A stretch of 64,000 nucleotides of DNA from Ariolimax columbianus. Lineage: Eukaryota > Mollusca > Gastropoda > Stylommatophora > Arionidae. Position 1 is the first letter of the stretch. Every line of letters starts with the position of its first letter. The position numbers and the translations under genes were made by a program. The notes under the pieces were generated by a model. The model made no database searches and was not told the DNA's origin. It saw nothing but the letters and a program-made list of their open reading frames with translations. Shown here piece after piece: positions 34,032 through 45,109 of the stretch. The stretch covers positions 129,949,023-130,013,022 of the forward strand of contig JAVGWX010000003.1 in assembly GCA_036924085.1 (NCBI GenBank). The letters run 5' to 3'.

Positions 34032-34334
34032 ACTACCAACGAATCGCATAATACTTGATCGTTTCTCAACATCCCATCTCTCCACTTCAGTCGTTCGCTG
34101 TCTTTCTAGAGCTATATATGTGCTATTTTATCATTTCATTATTTCTCGTGTTTCTTTATGGTTGTCAATCTATCTTTTTCTTGGTCTTCTTCTTTCTCTA
34201 AGCTTTGATGTCTGCTTTTATAAGCTCACGCAGCTAGTAGCTTTGTAGACATTCTTGACATGTTGTACATTCGAACGGCTGGTTGGTTTGAAGATAGTTT
34301 TGGCAAGCATTATAGATTCAAGCTGCTGAAAAAG

Positions 34335-34790
34335 TTTAAATATATTTTTGGCATGTGTTCTATAGAGCGTATGGAAGGAATGGAAACATTTTTGTCATGT
34401 TTTCTATAGAGCGTATGGAAGGAATGGAAACATGTTTGTCATGTGTTCTATAAAGCGTATGGAAGGAATGGAAACATTTTTGTCATGTTTTCTATATTAG
34501 AACGTTTGGAAGGAATGGAAACATTTTTGTCATGTGTTCTATAGAGCGTATGGAAGGAATGGAAACATTTTTGTCATGTTTTCTATATTAGAACGTTTGG
34601 AAGGAATGGAAACATTTTTGTCATGTGTTCTATAGAGCGTATGGAAGGAATGGAAACATTTTTGTCATGTTTTCTATATTAGAACGTTTGGAAGGAATGG
34701 AAACATTTTTGTCATGTGTTCTATAGAGCGTATGGAAGGAATGGAAACATTTTTGTCATGTGTTCTAAGTTCAAGCGACTAGTAAGTTTG
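34335..34790. repeat. 44/47-bp minisatellite with 91-bp higher-order unit
   Basis: Units start with gcgtatggaagg or aacgtttggaagg; anchor positions are 34367, 34411, 34455, 34502, 34546, 34593, 34637, 34684 and 34728. Spacing is 44, 44, 47, 44, 47, 44, 47, 44, so the later part repeats as a 91-bp dimer of two variant units sharing aatggaaacatttttgtcat. Confidence 0.95.
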
Positions 34791-34794
34791 GGAA

Positions 34795-35130
34795 GATTTT
34801 TTTTCTGATGTTTTTAAATTCGAGCGGCCGGAAGGTTTGGAGAAATGTTTGTCTCCTGCTATAAATTCGAGCGGCCTGAAGGTTTGGAGGAATGTTTGTC
34901 TACTGCTATAGATTCGAGCGGCCGGAAGGTTTGGAGAAATGTTTGTCTACTGCTATAGATTCGAGCGGCCTGAAGGTTTGGAGGAATGTTTGTCTACTGC
35001 TATAGATTCGAGCGGCCGGAAGGTTTGGAGAAATGTTTGTCTACTGCTACAGTTTCGAGCGGCCTGAAGGTTTGGAGGAATGTTTGTCTACTGCTATAGA
35101 TTCGAGCGGTTGGTAGGTTTAGGAACATTC
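34795..35130. repeat. 47-bp minisatellite with alternating unit types
   Basis: Seven units anchored at cgagcgg: 34821, 34868, 34915, 34962, 35009, 35056 and 35103, exactly 47 bp apart. Units alternate between ccggaaggtttggagaaatg and cctgaaggtttggaggaatg, giving a 94-bp higher-order repeat. It shares ggaaggtttgga with the neighbouring 44/47-bp array, so the two are probably related. Confidence 0.96.
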
Positions 35131-35149
35131 AAGTTACATTAGCCACTTT

Positions 35150-36031
35150 ATGCAAACATCCTAAGATGTTTTGTTTTTGTGTCTATGTCAGGTCTAATTT
35201 CTCACATCTATAATAGAGACGTATGAATATTATGTTGGTTTATTTTCTTGTTTGCCTACATTGGAATGTTTGGATGTCATTGTAATGGTGATAGCTGATA
35301 GTCCCCGCATTTGATTGTTTTGTTAGTTCCTTCGTCAATACGCCTGTCCATTCTACCAATGTATGTGTACATTCTTCTGTGTATCTGAATTCTTTTACTT
35401 AATGAAGTTCTTGCGTTTCTCACCTGAATGTGAAGTTTTATATTACCGACTTTCTCTGGCTGGGTTTCTGTGTTATTTTCACGTTATAATTGCTGTCTTC
35501 CACACATTCTGCTGCTTTTAAATGACTTTCATCTGGAAATAGGATGCTCTGATCATCTGAACAAAATTTGAGTTTCTTTAAAGTGATACGTTCAAGGTTT
35601 GTCTCATATATTATTCTACCCATATAATTGAGGAACAACAGGAATCATAGTACACCTTCTCGTAGCACACCTGCAATAACCCTAACCCAGATGGCAAGTC
35701 TATATCGTGTTCTGATAGCTCTGTAACTAATATCTGGATGTTGCTTTTAGGTTGTATGGAGGCCATCTCTGCACTGTACAGTCTTCATGCATTTTTCATA
35801 ATTTGTTTCTATCGACTCGATCAAAAGCTGTTTTACTATGAACAAAGAAAATATCTTTTCCGCTTTATATACAATGTTTTGTTTCAAAGTCTGTGGTAAA
35901 ACAGACTCGCTTTTTCTAAATTGGAACAGTTGAACACTTATCTGGAATTCAGTTATGGGAGTTGTTATATTTTCCATTTTCTTTGCCAACATTTCTGTTG
36001 TGCGAATCAAAATAAAGATATTTAGTCTCAC
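35150..36031 (-). mobile_element. LINE reverse transcriptase fragment, decayed
   Basis: The minus strand, with frame changes, reads FRKSESVLPQ and NYEKCMKTV, then RTRYRLAIWVRVIAGVLREGVL (blocks before and at R-Q-G-C-x-L-S-P; split across a frame change). Frame 35638-35438 follows: LNYMGRIIYETNLERI and LKFCSDDQSILF, the last being F-A-D-D changed to CSDD. KEFRYTEECTYIGRMDRRID and HPNIPM follow near 35340-35250. The order matches a LINE RT from the fingers to past the palm. No endonuclease or C-terminus was recognised. Confidence 0.62.
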
Positions 36032-36049
36032 AGTTAATTTCTTTGGATG

Positions 36050-37080
36050 TTATATTATAATCTTCAGTAAACTAAACATAACGCAATCTTAGTGGTATTT
36101 ATGTTATTAAAATGGACAATCTCTAAGGAAAAAAAATTGACAGCAAAAATATATCATTAAAGTGTTAATTTCTGAGGATTAATGTGGCTTCATTAGAGCT
36201 TATTATCCTCCTTATTTCTCTGAGATAAGAACACGCATTCTAACATAAACGTAGTAAAACCTTAACATAATACAATCTCTAGCAGATTAGACAGAGTAAA
36301 ACGTTAGCAAATTGGATGCAATCGTTAGTACTTTGGTGGACATAATCATACATTTAGTACAATTGGACAACGTGCATTCTTTGAAGTAACTTAACCTAAT
36401 ATTATCTTTAGCAAATTGGGCATAAAACAATCTTGAACTGTCTGACATTATATAATCCTTAGGTAATAGAATTTACAATAATCTTTAGTAAATTAGCTAT
36501 TGAAAAATTGTGTATAGCATGGTAACAATATAATGTGTACTAAATTGGTTAATTTTATAATCTACTGTATAGTACATAAAATATGATATAATTTTTAGTA
36601 AATCGAGAAATAATCCTTAGTTCTCAGTTCTTAGTCGACCTGTACTTCTGCAGAGGCAGATGCTCCTGTGCAGGTCCCATCTATGTGACCTGGATATAGC
36701 GGGGAGAAAGACTTCTTGGATAGTGGGCTAGGCTTGAGCAGCTTAATACTCCGTTGCGTTAGGTAGTTAACCGATTTGGGAGTTAATCTTAATAGACTCA
36801 AACATTAGAGAAAAGTAGACCCGCAGCCTGTTAGGCGCCATCTATGCTGCTCTATACAAACCTGATAACCGTGGCTGGTGTTATGCAATGTCACACGGTT
36901 AGTCGTCTCTTACGACATGCTCTATGTGAGGCAGTGGTGCAATTCTTGTCCTTGTCATACACAAAGACCCTGGTAAACCGTTACAATATTTAGAAAATTG
37001 GATATAACATAATTTTTTTTGGGGGAAATTGGATATAATACAATCTTTAGTATATTGGACATAACATATAATTGAGTACA
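36050..37080. repeat. Degenerate AT-rich minisatellite interrupted by family A
   Basis: Landmarks atctttagtaaattgg and cataacataat recur at 36240-36620 and again at 36985-37075, on both sides of the family A copy. Units are roughly 30 bp and much diverged. Confidence 0.55.
36622..36985 (-). mobile_element. Family A dispersed repeat, copy 2
   Basis: Reverse complement of the 20-kb copy: shared blocks include cgtcgtaagagacgactaac-type sequence near 36905, tggcgcctaacaggctgc near 36835, tgtttgagtctattaagatt near 36800 and agtacaggtcgacta near 36635. It sits within a degenerate AT-rich minisatellite, as copy 1 does. Non-coding, class unknown. Confidence 0.75.
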
Positions 37081-37375
37081 TTAATCAAAATAAACTAGTT
37101 GCTCACATACTCTAGGTTACTGTCCTGTCCGGTAATTCATGCGGATATAGAATGGGCTTGGTGGCTAACGTAGCGGTCGCTTACATAATGTCCCAATGCT
37201 CTTCTTTTCTTACAACAATATCCAACTTTGCTGGTTCCATCTCTCAATGCCAGTACGTTCGTTAATTGTATTCTAAGTCACTATCCTTGTAGGGTTGTTT
37301 GGAAATCAGTGCTGGCCATTCTTAAACACAATATGCTTAAGCGTGTTCAATATATATATATAAATTAAAAAAATA
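37081..37375. other. No firm feature
   Basis: A ggcttggtggctaacgtagc phrase near 37150 is weakly tRNA-like but has no box B partner. Otherwise featureless. Confidence 0.4.
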
Positions 37376-37733
37376 AATGTAAAAGTCTTGAGAGCCCGTT
37401 TTTTTTTGGACTGCGAATCATGGACGATAACCAAAACTTCCAGACAAAGAATTTAATCCTTCGAGTCAAAATGTTACAGAAAGATCCTCAGAATACCCTC
37501 TACAGAGAAAAAAGACAAATGTATACATTCTGCAAGAGTTGAGCATAGAGGAGAAGTGGTTTATCAATTCCATTTCAGCTAGAAAATGCACATACTTTGG
37601 TCCTTTCAAAAGACACAACGGTCTCGAGAGAACAGTGATGGAAGGTATGGTGCCAGGTAAATAAGGAAGGTGTACACCAAGGAGACGATAGCACCAAGAT
37701 ATCCAGGAATGCCTGGGTATGACTATGGCAGCA
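37376..37733 (+). mobile_element. LINE-A copy 2, C-terminal fragment
   Basis: The plus strand is homologous to 61736-62100 and to the reverse complement of 1250-900: a W-T-I-T-K-T-S-R-Q-R stretch, KCYRKILRI, EKKDKC and then GPFKRHNGLERTVMEGMVPG in shifting frames. It stops at about 37733, where headless SINE sequence follows directly without an A-tail or triplet tail. Confidence 0.78.
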
Positions 37734-38041
37734 CTGATCGTTACTCCGAGGAAGCAAACCCTTAGAGAATACACGAGGAAGCAGACCCTTAGAAAATACA
37801 CGAGGAAGCAAACCCTTAGAAAATACACGAGGAAGCAAACCCTTAGAAAATACACGAGGAAGCAAACCCTTAGAAAATACACGAGGAAGCAAACCCTTAG
37901 AAAATACACGAGGAAGCGGACCCTTACATAAAGTGCATGCCGAAGTCGGATGCACTGGGCTGATAAGAACAAAATAAAAACATAGTGCAACGCACACCGC
38001 CTTGGGGAATAAAGAAATAATACGAACGAAAAACAAATACA
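37734..38041 (+). mobile_element. SINE-T1 body without tRNA head, with 27-bp internal expansion
   Basis: The sequence equals the SINE-T1 body from cgttaccccgggg onwards (compare 52013 and 56430). In place of the normal two related segments it has seven 27-bp units (aggaagcaaacccttagaaa + atacacg) at 37749-37920. It then returns to the SINE 3' part: cccttacataaa, gccgaagtcggatgcactgg, caacgcacaccgccttgggg and an A-rich end. The polymerase III promoter is missing. In frame, the repeats open as RKQTLRKYT repeated. Confidence 0.85.
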
Positions 38042-38869
38042 ATTTACTGTGTCATTACATCTGTCTCTCTCTTTCCCTTTGTTTTCACACTGATTAACTT
38101 GAATAGTGATACTAAGAGGAGTGGGGGGGCCTTGTGGTTTGTTTGTCCGCCCTCTGAATACGAGGACATGTGCTCAAAACTTCGGCAAGGCAAAACTGTT
38201 TGTATATAGGAGGTATTCCCTCTCTTCACAATTCGAAACGACTGCATGAATATATATATAGATATATGTTTTTATTTATCATCCCTATATATCCACACAG
38301 CGGACGTTCCCAATGGGAATAAACGACGCACTGATAGTTTTTATTTTGTTTTTAGCACTACGGCAATGAACTGCTAAATAAAATGCCCAAATTGATTACG
38401 ACAGAATCATCTTACACGGCTGAAGACATTATGTAAATTCAGCGTGAAGATCGGGTTTCAGGTAACCTTTGTCATATGCAGAAGTATATATCACTGGATT
38501 GCAAACACAGATCTCTGCTGCTAATCCATCAACAACCACCACAAAATTGTATTAAGATTGTGCACAAATTCAATACGTGCCTTCTAAAGAAACACTGGAA
38601 AATATAATAGAGGCTGTTGGAAACAAAATCGTATTGGCCACCGGTAGTGCGACAGATGAAACATCAACTAACAACAGAGCGGAAGTTGACCAATATCAAG
38701 AATTTAATGTCGCACTTAGGGCAGCTGCGACAAGATTTGGAAGAAAAAAAACAATCAAGAAGGCAGGAAAAACACGCAATCCTACATAAACACTCAGCAA
38801 CGATAGGGATAGCAAGAAGTGTTGCAAGCTAGTAGAAAAAAAGATAGAAAAACAGCTGAAAGGCAACAC
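38042..38869. other. No recognised feature
   Basis: Two overlapping plus frames (38577-38789 and 38617-38832) are lysine-rich. They lie upstream of a LINE-C relic and might be its degraded connector, but I see no diagnostic block. Confidence 0.4.
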
Positions 38870-40070
38870 GTGCTAGTGAAAATAAAGAATAGGCACTAGC
38901 GAAATAAAAAATGACACAGAAAAAGAATCCCAATCTGTATAAAATGGTATATTAAGAGATAAATAAACAAGGCACATGAGGAACATCTGACAACACATAT
39001 CATCAGGATAACCATAATCAGCCGTTAGTGAACTCAAAAAGAGAAAAATCACAAGCAAGAATGGCTTCACTAATTAAATGCTCTGTGACAGGGGACAACT
39101 AGCAATGAACAAACTACTGAATATCTTTAACGCAATCTGGAATCAAGAAACTGTTCACCCAATGTGCAGAAAGACGAAGGTTATCCCCATTAGTAAACAA
39201 AACATTAGTATGACAAAGACAACATGAAATCAAGCAGTTACAGTCTTATTATTATACTCAACATTGTGGAGAATCTAAAGTAACGAATTGTTGACATTAG
39301 AATAACCTGCAATAAGGAATTCACGAACTCATTTATCCCCCAGAAAGCAGGTTTTCCTAGAAACAGATGGACCGAAGATCATGTGACACATATCTCGCAG
39401 GAGATATCAAATGTACATCAAGAAAAAAAAAAGACAACACTAGCAGTCTAGACAATTCTAGAAAAAGCTTTTAATAGATGATGGAAGAGTGGATAAACCT
39501 TCTACATAAACAACATGTACAAATTGATCGATGGTTACTTTGATAACAAGAGTACAATTCAGGACACCTCATCAAAAAGATGAAAATGGGGAAAAAGTGT
39601 TCCGCAAAGGGGAACACCCTCACCCACTTTGCCCCTCAAATACATCAATAATGTAATCACATAAATCATAATGTAATCACATAAATCTAAAAACAATACA
39701 CAGTGTGCTATGTGCAGATGGCTTTGCGATATGGACTTCTAAAGAACCTACATATTTAGCCGTAAACCAAATGCAAGAGGCCCTAAATAAAATAGAGACA
39801 CGGACACGGAAATTGCAAATCGCCATTAACCAAACTGAAACGACTTACGCAATCTTCCCCCTGTCATCCCAAACCCTAAGAACTAATCCTAAAAGTAAAG
39901 GGCCTAACTCTTTATCAATACATGAGTTTAACGTATCTAAAAATAATAATGGACCCACGGCTGACACGGAAAAGCCAAATCCAAAAAGCTGCAAAAAAAA
40001 TGTAGAACAGAAAGGTCATACTGCGAGAGATAATGGTCTCAAAATTAGGATATAACACTAGTCCCGTTCA
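38870..40070 (+). mobile_element. LINE-C copy 1, heavily decayed RT
   Basis: The plus strand reads LFNAIWNQETVHPMCRK (about 39115-39170), then PQKAGFPRNRWTEDHVTHIS (about 39340-39400), EKAFNR, and frame 39705-40055 starting LCADGFAIWTS. The F-A-D-D-L-A-x-W-T-S block has become ADGF. EALNKIETRTRKLQIAINQTETTYAIFPLS follows (split over two blocks). Stops and frame changes throughout. Closest relative in the window is 40979-44754. Confidence 0.68.
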
Positions 40071-40130
40071 CACTTTAAAAACAGATTATATATATGAGTG
40101 ACCAGTTCTAGTTAAATAATAAAAATAATA

Positions 40131-40565
40131 GTTGCCCATCGCAAGCATAGATGGCAACAGCTTCAGACTATTGCTGCAAAATAAGTGATCTCTGATGGCT
40201 GTAAAGACCAATCCCGAAACGGCACACTTTGTCACATTCAGGGTACACATGCGAGGAGCCGGCTGTGGAATCGATATGAGTATTGATGTTTCGGGCAGCA
40301 CGCTTTCGCTGAGCCTCTACGATGGTTGCACTCTCTGCCATATGAGCACCTGCGGTGATACTAGCTGGCCAGGCGGCACAGTTTTGTGCAAGCATATCCC
40401 AAGAGATGACATCAATATTGCAGTATTTCAGAGACACTGTCAAGGAGTCTCTGTAGCATTTCTTCTGCCCTCCTGGTGAGCTTCTCCCTGTTCTGAGCTC
40501 ATCGTATAAGAACTGCTTAGGGATGCGTTTATCTGGTATGCTAGCAACATACGTTCATCGTACTA
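40131..40565 (-). mobile_element. LINE-B C-terminal/3' fragment, copy 2
   Basis: The minus strand is open over most of its length: PDKRIPKQFLYDELRTGRRS, PGGQKKCYRDSLTVSLKYCN, then a Q-R-K-R-A-A-R region. It ends with YPECDKVCRFGIGLYSHQRS, a C-x2-C ... H zinc-finger-like motif lacking its last histidine. The block order matches 57986-57526. The 3' boundary at 40131-40165 carries cccatcgcaagc, like the other LINE-B ends. Retained coding capacity suggests it is younger than LINE-B copy 1. Confidence 0.8.
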
Positions 40566-40699
40566 GAATTCGGGATAGAACAACTGCCCACAGCAACAAC
40601 AACAAATAATTGTTAATAATTAAAATCACTCAATACCAAGGAATACGTATCATTACTAGAGCTACGAAAACAACACCAATAAATGCAATGAAGAATAGA

Positions 40700-40964
40700 G
40701 AATGTCACATGAATTGAAAGTATGGAGTATCATCATCATCACATGCTTTTGACCTGAGTGGAGAAGACTCAATAGTCCTGCAAGACACCTTTCCTAAGAG
40801 AGACAACTCTGACCTCAAACAACTGCCTTGAAGATGGGCTGGGGACAGCCAAAGGCTAAGGAGGGCAACCTTACAGAAACGCCTGTTGAAATCGGATGCA
40901 CTGGGCCACAGGATTAACGAAACAATGCAACGTAAATCGCTGTATCGTGACGTCACAATTTAAA
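40700..40964 (+). mobile_element. SINE-like repeat with the shared 3' core
   Basis: Non-coding; contains ggctggggacagccaaaggc at about 40834 and cttacagaaacgcctgttga at 40870, then atcggatgcactgggcc and caatgcaacgtaaatcgc, matching the 3' parts of SINE-T1 at 52070-52140. The head does not resemble the SINE-T1 tRNA head. It ends immediately 5' of the LINE-C copy 2 target duplication. Confidence 0.55.
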
Positions 40965-41185
40965 AGAAGAAAGTATGGTGCTCATCCAGTGGAGTCCCAC
41001 CAGGCAGCGAGAGCACCGTGCCCCACCCCTCGAAGGGGCCCACCTGATGCTACTGGTGGTCACCCACCCATGTACTGCGGAGTCAAGGCACAAGGAGATG
41101 GGGCAAGAGCTATTGACCGAAAACTCAAGACCCTTAAAATACTACAGTTTCCCTAACAAATCGCCTGTACGAAGGTAAGATAGAC

Positions 41186-41840
41186 GTGGCATGCATCCAA
41201 GAGACGCACCTCAACAATAACCACAGATTTTCAATCGGAGGATACCAGACCTTCCGACTTGATAGAAAAGGTCACAAAGGAGGGGTCCTGATACTGACAC
41301 GCAACTGCATACCAAGTAGCGCAGTATCTGTAAATCCCACCGAACAAGCAGGAATTGTAGGAGTCGACACAATGACACAAGAAACGAAAATCCGTATTCA
41401 ACCTGTATGGCCCACCCAACAAAGACCTGTCGCTCTCGAGTATGGAAGTCAATGACTCCAGCTGCCTAGTGGTTGGAGACAGTCACTTAGAGAGATAGGG
41501 ATAATCAGACACAGATAGCAGAGGGGTCGAAGTGGAAAACTGGGAGATAGACACAAATCTCTATCCTATCAATAGGCCAGACGACAGCCTTAGCTTCTAT
41601 TCCAGAGCGTGGCATACCACCTCCACTCCCGAATTGGCCTTCTCCACGGGGAATATTCGCCACAAAATAGATCGTCAGGTGCTCGACCAATTGGTAGGTA
41701 GCGAGCACATGCCAATTAGTCTAGGTATTGATATGAAAGTAGCCCCCCCCCCCCCCCCCGGAAATAAAACCGCTGCCACGTTGGAACTACAGACGAGCCG
41801 ACTAGGACAGATTTGCAATGCTGACAGATGGACTGTGTGA
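41186..41840 (+). pseudogene. LINE-C AP endonuclease, broken
   Basis: Frame 41186-41455 reads DVACIQETHL just upstream and at its start (I-x-x-x-Q-E-T-H-L, with the catalytic glutamate) and GGVLILTRN. Frame 41532-41840 reads WEIDTNLYPINRPDDSLSFY, then GNIRHKIDRQVLDQLVGSEH, where the last serine-glutamate-histidine corresponds to the catalytic S-D-H with D changed to E. A stop and frame change separate the halves, and a poly-C run at 41743-41759 interrupts the end. Confidence 0.78.
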
Positions 41841-42539
41841 AACTATCAACACACGAAATAACAATATGAAACCTATGGGGGAAAGCGTAAGCAAAGCAAT
41901 ACTGCAAGCAGCCACCGAGACCATCCCAATAGGGGCAAGGAAAAACTACAAGCCATTTTGGAATGATGAACTCAAATGCTAGGAAGATGGCAGAGAGAGA
42001 GCAATCTATGGAAGCAAATATCGCCATCAAGGCCATCACTGCGAAATACAAAAGAACACTGAACCAAATAGCAGGAGACAGTTGGGAAACAAAAACATAA
42101 AGCCCCAATCTAGATAAAGAAGGGAACAAACTATGGAATTTAGTCAGAGCCATGAATGACGAAACACCATCAAATAAACACATTACCATCAAGCAGGGTA
42201 ACAACATGCTTACTGGAAAAAAGCAGCAAACGCCTTTATAGAACATTATGCCAGAGCAAACCACATTGATATCCCTACAGACAGGCAAACAGAGATAAGT
42301 GAAGAACAAAAGAGCCACGACAACATCAAGATGGCACCAGAGGAGCACATGATGGCAAAACTAACAATGAATGAAATGAGTGAGGCCATGAGAACTTTAA
42401 AGAAAAAAAAAATCGCCCGGAAAAGATGGGGTAACAAATGAAATGCTGATGGGGTTGGGCCAAACAGCAAAGAGGAAGTTACTTTCAGTCTTGAATTAAA
42501 GCTGGAAAAGGGGAATTGTACCGCAGGCATCGAAAGATG

Positions 42540-43330
42540 CTGTACTTATACCAGTACCAAAGAAAGAAAAAGATAGAATAGATCAACATGGATACAGGCT
42601 TATCAGTCTAATGAGCTGTGTAGGTAAACTGATGGAGCGTATGATAAACACAAAACTGATGTGGCACCTGGAAGCAAAACACATATTAATTCCACAGCAA
42701 GCAGGATTTAGACAACACAAATCCACTGAGGACCAGATCACTCTCATAGCACAGGAAATAGAGGATGCTTACCAAGAGAAAAAGCATACAGTAGCGGTTT
42801 GGGTGGATCTAGAGAAGGCATTTGACAAGGTGTGGAAAGAGGGACTTAAAGTCAAGCTACAAAGAAGTGAAGTTTGTTGGAAATTGTACAGATGGATCAG
42901 CCACTACCTCGACAACAGAACAGCCAGAGTTAAAGTACAAGGGCAGATGAGCAAAAAAGCTGACACTAGAGCAAGGAGTACCCCAAGGGAGAGTACTGTC
43001 ACCCACACTTTTTCTTGTGTATATTAGCAATATCATAGAGAATGTACGAAGAAGAGTCCACAACTCCATGTTTGCAGACGATCTGGCTATGTGGACCTCT
43101 GAAACAAATCTCCCTGTAGCAAACAATCGGATGCAGCAGGACCTAACATCGTTTGATGAGTGGGCGAACTCATGGCTGGTCAAAATAAATGAGAAAAAAA
43201 CAACATGTACGATATTCTCGCTTTCAAATAAACCACAGAACACCAAAATAAGTCTTAACGCAAATAGCTGCGGCCAAACGACAACCCAAACTACTTGGAC
43301 GTCACATTTGCTCGCCGCATGACATGGAAA
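42540..43330 (+). pseudogene. LINE-C reverse transcriptase, frameshifted
   Basis: Frame 42611-43027: SCVGKLMERMINTKL, QQAGFRQHKSTEDQI, then VAVWVDLEKAFDKVW with the first catalytic aspartate intact. At about 42955 an A-run shifts the frame; the other frame continues LEQGVPQGRVLSPTLFLVYI and reaches FADDLAMWTSE with FADD at 43071-43082. A further frame change near 43270 precedes YLDVTFARRMTWKGQIE. All RT palm blocks are present but not in one frame. Confidence 0.85.
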
Positions 43331-44714
43331 GGTCAGATCGAGAGAAACCGCATGAGAGCCAGACAAAGAATGGCAATCATGAGGAAACTTGCTGGCACAA
43401 GCGTGGGAGCAGACGAAAGAATACTAAAGAAACTGTACACTGGAAGAGTGAGACCAGTTCTCGAGTATGGCATTGCGGCATGGACAACAGCAGCAAAGGC
43501 GAACTTTGATAAAATTAGCAAACTTCAAAACCAAGCCATGAGAGTTATAACATGAGGCATGAAGTCAACGCCAATTGTAGATCTTGAAAAGATTACAAAT
43601 CTGCAATCCATGACCGACAGAAGAGACTGCAGAGCCCAACAGCAAGCAGAGAAACTCAGAAGACTGGCAGACCATCCAATGCATCATAGACTAAATAGAT
43701 TTGGAAAAGTGAAACTAAATCAGAGAAAATTTGCAGAAATAGCAAAAGCAAAGAGGAGCGAAGACCCTATGAACACCGTAACAACACCAAAGCCAATCCC
43801 TACTGTACGCAAACCCACATGGAAGCAGCATATCATTCCGGAGGCGGTAGAAAATATACCAGATATTGGAAACAAAAACAGCCAGACTGAAAAGGCTGAG
43901 GTACATAGCGGAAAACTACCCAAGCATGGACTGGACCCATGCATACACCGACGGTTCTGTAATAAACACAATACAAAATGGAGCCTAACAAATGGTAGAA
44001 AAATAACACTGTCAGTGGCAACTGGAAAATACTCAAGCAATTTCAGAGCGGAGGTAGAGGCACTGACGGCTGCAGTAAAAGCAATGCTGACAGGCGAAAG
44101 CAATGAAAGCGAGATATTCCTGTTTATATATGCCCTGGTCGTGGTTACAGCACTAAAAAGCCAGACAAATACAGAACTAATGATTTAAGAGCAGTACTCT
44201 GTCAACTATGCCAGCAGTCCGCACCAACAAGAGTAGTGGTACAGTGGGTTCCATCCCACTGTAACATCCAAGGCAACGAGGACCAGACTGACTTGCAAAA
44301 GAAGGTGCAAGATTACCACAACCAGATTCTAGTCACACCTACGAAGAGTCCAAAATGTTTATTATGGCCAGATACATGGCCAAATGGGAAACAGAACATA
44401 CTGACTAAACAAAATATTATGCCTATTACCAATTGAACATAAGAGAGCAGATCGTGGTCTTCAGACTCCGCACAGGCCACAGCCGACTGAGGTACCATCT
44501 ATTCAATAAACTTAAAATAGGTGGCACTGACGAATGCACCTGTTGTACAGGGAAAATGATCGCTGAACATCTGCTGCAAAATTGCCCGATACACGAGGAC
44601 CAGAGAACGCACATGTGGCCATCACCAGTGCTAACACTAGACAAGCTCTATGGCAGTATCGACAGCTTCAGGATGACAGCTGCTTTCTTCGAACAAATTC
44701 AAGTTGACGTCTGA
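43295..44714 (+). pseudogene. LINE-C thumb, RNase H and C-terminal domain, broken
   Basis: Frame 43295-43555 gives RRMTWKGQIERNRMRARQR, RPVLEYGIAAWTT and LQNQAMRVIT (post-palm). Frame 43559-44188 covers the connector and RNase H. Compared with the copy at 50022, about 19 bp are missing after HAYTDGS, and the second RNase H aspartate (TDALAVV there) reads IYALVVV. WVPSHCNIQGNE follows in another frame near 44245. The C-terminus 44433-44714 has TDECTCCTGKM and EHLLQNCP, a cysteine/histidine cluster. Confidence 0.8.
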
Positions 44715-44768
44715 CAGCGTACGAAGAAGAAGAAGAAGAAGAAGAAGAAGAAGAAGAAGAAAGTATGG

Positions 44769-45109
44769 AGAATGAAGAGACCCAAAACATACTTTTTTTG
44801 AAACATCAACGGATAAGAAGTTAAAAGAACGTCATATCATCCCATATGTGACAGAATACATTGCATTCAAGAGAAAGATTCAATAGAAACAGCTTTATAT
44901 AAAATCAAAAGATTTGGCAAGAGCACACCCGTTATTACGCCAGGCGGCAGCTAGAGATCTAAAACAAACACCACAAGTTTCAACATGGAACATAACACAA
45001 TCCTCCGAGTTGGTAGACATAAAGTAAACTGAAAAGAAGGGAGCTTAGACATATTTAGAAAGAAACATTATCACAAAAAAAATGTCAAAGTTTACATGCC
45101 AGAATTCCG
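44769..45109. other. No recognised feature
   Basis: Short AT-rich spacer between LINE-C copy 2 and family A copy 3. Confidence 0.5.

Larger units (their letters stand above)
40979..44754 (+). mobile_element. LINE-C copy 2: endonuclease, RT, RNase H; 14-bp target duplication
   Basis: A 3.8-kb element flanked by agaagaaagtatgg at 40965-40978 and 44755-44768, ending in a GAA-triplet tail. Domain order: AP endonuclease (41186-41840), reverse transcriptase (42540-43330), connector, RNase H (43930-44300) and a cysteine/histidine C-terminus (about 44540-44600). This is the plan of RNase H-bearing LINEs (I-like superfamily; inference). No upstream gag-like ORF1 is recognised, so it may be truncated at its 5' end. 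Several frameshifts and stops make it inactive. Related copies at 38870 and 49968. Confidence 0.88.

Noticed and set aside
38577..38832. Overlapping lysine-rich frames as a LINE ORF1
   Set aside because: No CCHC knuckle or esterase/RRM-like pattern. Position upstream of LINE-C copy 1 is suggestive only.
41716..42348. 210-codon minus-strand ORF opposite the LINE-C connector
   Set aside because: Shadow frame of a plus-strand LINE with clear endonuclease and RT blocks on both sides.
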